Notes under the pieces: model-generated
Told to the model about the DNA's origin: nothing
Database searches by the model: none
Seen by the model: the letters and a program-made list of their open reading frames with translations, nothing else
Source of the DNA: Lethocerus indicus
Lineage: Eukaryota; Arthropoda; Insecta; Hemiptera; Belostomatidae
Direction: 5' to 3'
Assembly (NCBI GenBank): GCA_019843655.1
Contig: JACDQD010000009.1
Span: forward strand, 2,979,204 to 3,043,203
DNA: 64,000 nt
In this document: positions 61,317-64,000 of the stretch, one piece after another
Layout of the letters: each line of letters starts with the position of its first letter
Position numbering within the stretch: the stretch's first letter is position 1
Position numbers and translations under genes: made by a program

Positions 61317-62058
61317 ATAAATTAAGGTTTTCACAGGATATTTATGTGTTTGACCGTATCCGTTATAATAATGGGTTAACTACCGTCTGCAGTAATAAAA
61401 CCGAATTACTGTCGCGAAATAATTTATTTTCAAAAAGTGTTCCACCTTGGAAAGCTCCGTTGTATAGCGGCTTGTAAAAGGCCTAGATTTTAAACCTAAA
61501 TTTTATTTTAGAAATAATTCGTAAAGAGACTAAAGAAGAGTAAGGAGATGTATGGAGGAATATCAAATATTAAAATACTGAATATCATTTTGGTGGTGTT
61601 ATTGCATTGTTGTAATAAAATTATTAGTTACTTATTTGTTTTTTATATCAAATATTTAATAAATATTTCTCTTTATACTTCATTCCGAGTCCTAGAATAC
61701 CACACTGTAGTGTCGATCGTTTTCACATCGGTGAAATATGAAAGAGTGAAATATGGAAGAGTGATGATATTTCCGAGCCGGGACCAGAAGGCGTCGTGAA
61801 AAGGAATTTCGAAAGAAAGTGATTTCGAAATTTACCCGCATTTATCCGCATTTCACGTTTTAATTAGCGGCCGGCCAAAATACAATTCTGCAAGTCATTT
61901 CTGGCGCCCCACCCCCCGCCCCCCAATTAGAGCTTTCCGAATTGGGTAACTGAAAAAAAAAAGTCACAACTTCGCGCTATCGGTCAGCGGCGCGTTATGT
62001 AAAGCGGTCGGATGTGCAAAAAAGATTCAACAAAAAATAAAAGTAAGAATGTGGTTTA
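61317..62058. other. intergenic stretch, no gene recognised
   Basis: AT-rich. An 83-codon ORF (61548-61799) is hydrophobic (for example ILNIILVVLLHCCNKIISYL) but unrecognised. C-rich runs lie at 61908-61924. Confidence 0.45.
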
Positions 62059-62098
62059 GGGGGGTGTTGGGGGGTGAGGGGGGGAGGAAGGGGGAGGC
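62059..62098 (+). other. G-quadruplex-type G-run cluster
   Basis: Four G-runs (G6, G6, G7, G5) separated by TGTT, TGA and AGGAA within 40 bases on the plus strand. This meets the usual pattern for a stable intramolecular quadruplex. The tract is seen directly; folding is inference. Confidence 0.75.
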
Positions 62099-62293
62099 CG
62101 TTAACGTCCATTGCCGGGTTATAAAAACCGTTTAAATTTTCGTGAAAAGGAGTCGTCGCGCCGATGCAAACGTACCGGCGACGTACACGTTTATGTACGC
62201 GCAAAAAATACCGGTAACCAGCGAAACCAGAAGCCGCCCGTATAATTTCGTCTTTAGTTCCAATTACCGTTTCCAAATATGAGATTTATTATT

Positions 62294-62352
62294 TGGGGGG
62301 GGGTTGTTTTTAACCACGCTTTTGAGTAAGTGGTAAAACCTCCCCCCCCACC
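62294..62352. other. long G/C-run hairpin
   Basis: A G9 run followed by TTGTTTTTAACCAC faces GTGGTAAAACCT followed by a C8 run, giving an imperfect stem of about 20 bp around a loop of about 12 bases (GCTTTTGAGTAA). No U-run or gene context suggests a terminator. Confidence 0.65.
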
Positions 62353-62491
62353 CCTCAGCCACCCTAAAAACTGTATATATATCGGCTGTTTAAATTTTTG
62401 AAATGAAGGCATTCATGGACGAGAGATTAATATGTCCACGGTAGGTATTTAGACTGAAAGCGGCTATGCAGCTATACTTGATAGTAAGTAT

Positions 62492-63013
62492 AGGGTGTCC
62501 CAAAATTAACGCAAGATTTGAATTTGGTTCGTCAGTTCTTGTGTCAATTGAACTTGCAGACGGATATCTTCAGTGGGTATCCAGAAGCTCCAGAGAGCTT
62601 CTTGAAATTTGCAATTCTTGTCCAATCGCGACGCCGAATTCCTGGACTTTCACAAACACTCTCACGCACTGCTTCAATATTGTGACATTTGAACGTCTTG
62701 TTTTTGGACAACGTTTTGGACGTTGTTCCGGTCCGCCTGAATTTTTCAATTACTCTCTTCACAGTCGACAAAGTTAAATCAATATTCCGACCATATTTTT
62801 TGTACGAAATTTTCCAACTTTGGCTGCCGAACTTTCATCATTTTTGTGAATATTGTTCAACAATGAAAACGCGTTGTTCTATCTGTTTAACCTGCCATTT
62901 GTACTGACCCTAAACTATCGGCTGTCAAACGGGTTTTATTTTTAATACGGTCGCCAACTTTACTGCAAGAATGGGCGGCGAATTCAAATCTTGCGTTAAT
63001 TTCGGTACACCCC
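62492..63013 (-). mobile_element. Tc1/mariner-type element with truncated transposase
   Basis: 33-bp terminal inverted repeats: the left begins AGGGTGTCCCAAAATTAACG (62492-62524) and the right, reverse-complemented, GGGGTGTACCGAAATTAACG (63013-62981). They differ at three positions. Between them, the minus strand from about 62905 begins ATGGCAGGT and then TAA. Degenerate frames follow, then an intact stretch 62771-62544 reading STVKRVIEKFRRTGTTSK, continuing HNIEAVRESVCESPGIRRRD. That is the N-terminal helix-turn-helix half found in an insect Tc1/mariner-like transposase group. After YPLKIS the frame meets the other terminal repeat, so the catalytic half is deleted. Premature stops in the first third also disable it. 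The element is non-autonomous. Confidence 0.8.
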
Positions 63014-63892
63014 ATATAATATTAGCGCTGACGCCGACATGCCTAAGTAACGAAAACTGTTAATATCCTAGGTTGCCAAACGTGTTTTTCAGCTACATTT
63101 CTCAAAACCGTATTCCCAAAAAACTCGACAAAAAATGATGGTCTGTAGACCCTGGGAGTCCACGTGGACCACTTTTGGAATCAATGGTTAATATGGTCGT
63201 TCGCTTATCTAGCAACGTACAACAGACAACACTTCAATGGTTGGGACACTTTCATGACTATCACATTGCATTGTCTGTCTTGCCTAAGACGAAGACACGC
63301 GTCAAACGTATACCTGAAAATAAGACATGTTTTAAGCTCGAAAAACTGCCATCGATTGGAGGAGCCTGGAAGGCTCTTAGCCGGGCAAAGTCTCGCCGTT
63401 TCGCAACGGTCTTGTTTCACAACAGAGGCGGGCCTAGAAAATAAACGAAGGTCAGAAAACCAGAGGCCTTAACGACAGAATAAGTGTACGACCTTGTCCC
63501 CTTTTGAGATTTACATTTATGGAGAAATATTCGGTCCTAATCCTAAGAATTGGTCAGCGTAAACTTGATGAACGTATACAATTAGATTTGACCGGATTTA
63601 TACCCGTCAATGGACGTTTAATGAACGGATAAAATTAGGTGGCAGATATATCGATAAACACGTCTGGAATGCTTGATGCAATTAGAACCAATGGGAACAT
63701 CGACGATGCATTGAAAAGAGAACCGATAGCGACGCTAAAATGGAAGAAGGAATAAAAGTGGCATTCCAGAATTTACTGCCGGAATAGCGATAAGTGAACT
63801 GGTTTTCGAGTGATTTTTTAACCCTTTCAACCTTTGGGACGGCCGTTGAAAATGTGCCAGGACGTAAAATGTTCCAACTGAGAAGTATCTAG
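63014..63892. other. intergenic stretch, no gene recognised
   Basis: Three mutually overlapping ORFs at 63164-63472 (71-102 codons, both strands), none recognisable. Repetitive-looking GACGTTTAATGAACGGATAA text near 63613 was not resolved. Confidence 0.45.
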
Positions 63893-64000
63893 TTTAATAT
63901 ACCTGTTTTGCGGCCTGCGAGGGGTTGGATTAGCGCAGGTTCGTGGTGTTGGACCGGTTTCGGCCGCTCGCCATCTTCAGTAGCGCTGTGTCAATCACCG
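63893..64000 (-). mobile_element. hairpin element copy E, cut by window edge
   Basis: Starts TTTAATATACCTGTTTTGCG, then GCCTGCGAGGGGTTGGATTA, then the arm core GGACCGGTTTCGGCCGCTCG and CCATCTTCAGTAGCG. This is the tail-first, minus orientation seen in copy B. A piece of the arm (TTTCTGTCTCCTCTCGCCGG in others) is missing between GTGGTGTT and GGACCGG. The rest lies outside the window. Confidence 0.8.

Noticed and set aside
62294..62352. Transcription terminator
   Set aside because: A stem-loop without a U-run or an upstream gene, in a eukaryotic context where such terminators do not apply.
1..64000. CRISPR array, prophage, integron or bacterial operon
   Set aside because: No regularly spaced identical repeats, no tandem co-directional genes and no ribosome-binding-site pattern; the window is eukaryotic in character.

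Overview
The window looks like gene-poor chromosomal DNA of an animal, most likely an insect or another arthropod. It is AT-rich and dense in stop codons. It has no operon-like gene packing, and most of it is rich in CpG. The only proteins I can recognise are decayed Tc1/mariner-type transposases of the kinds common in insects. I found no recognisable host gene with a known name, no rRNA, no intact tRNA and no CRISPR array.

Layout. 1-9.2 kb is unannotatable intergenic DNA, apart from a 197-bp mariner deletion derivative at 4634-4830. A family of about 310-bp elements made mostly of one large imperfect inverted repeat occurs at 9.2-9.8, 50.1-50.4, 58.8-59.1, 60.9-61.25 and 63.9-64.0 kb (cut by the window edge), with short fragments at 12.2, 15.4 and 45.9 kb. 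Three copies are flanked by 12-13 bp direct repeats. A second dispersed repeat has copies at 18.65, 30.72, 35.03 and 48.75 kb. From 10 to 48 kb I see intergenic DNA with simple repeats, homopolymeric G/C runs, scattered tRNA-like (SINE-like) fragments and several long but unrecognised ORFs. A GC- and CpG-rich block runs from about 47.6 to 48.65 kb, next to a 221-codon mariner transposase relic on the minus strand (48890-49555).

50.5-56.3 kb differs from the rest. It is very AT-rich, and 52.68-54.96 kb is almost free of CpG (I count about five). It holds a four-copy degenerate tandem array with a period of about 180 bp, in which two copies keep a matching reading frame on the minus strand. It also holds a minus-strand candidate exon bounded by good splice sites (51714-51908) and a plus-strand candidate last exon followed by AATAAA (56087-56320). 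This is the best place to look for a host gene, but the strand evidence conflicts.

57.9-64 kb is repeat-rich. It contains a mariner deletion derivative inserted at the centre of a 24-bp palindrome, two hairpin elements and part of a third, a G-quadruplex-type G-run cluster, and a Tc1/mariner-like element with 33-bp terminal inverted repeats that keeps the N-terminal DNA-binding part of its transposase.

The recognisable content is therefore mobile-element debris: at least four lineages of DNA transposon or retroposon-like element. I see no interacting gene set or pathway.
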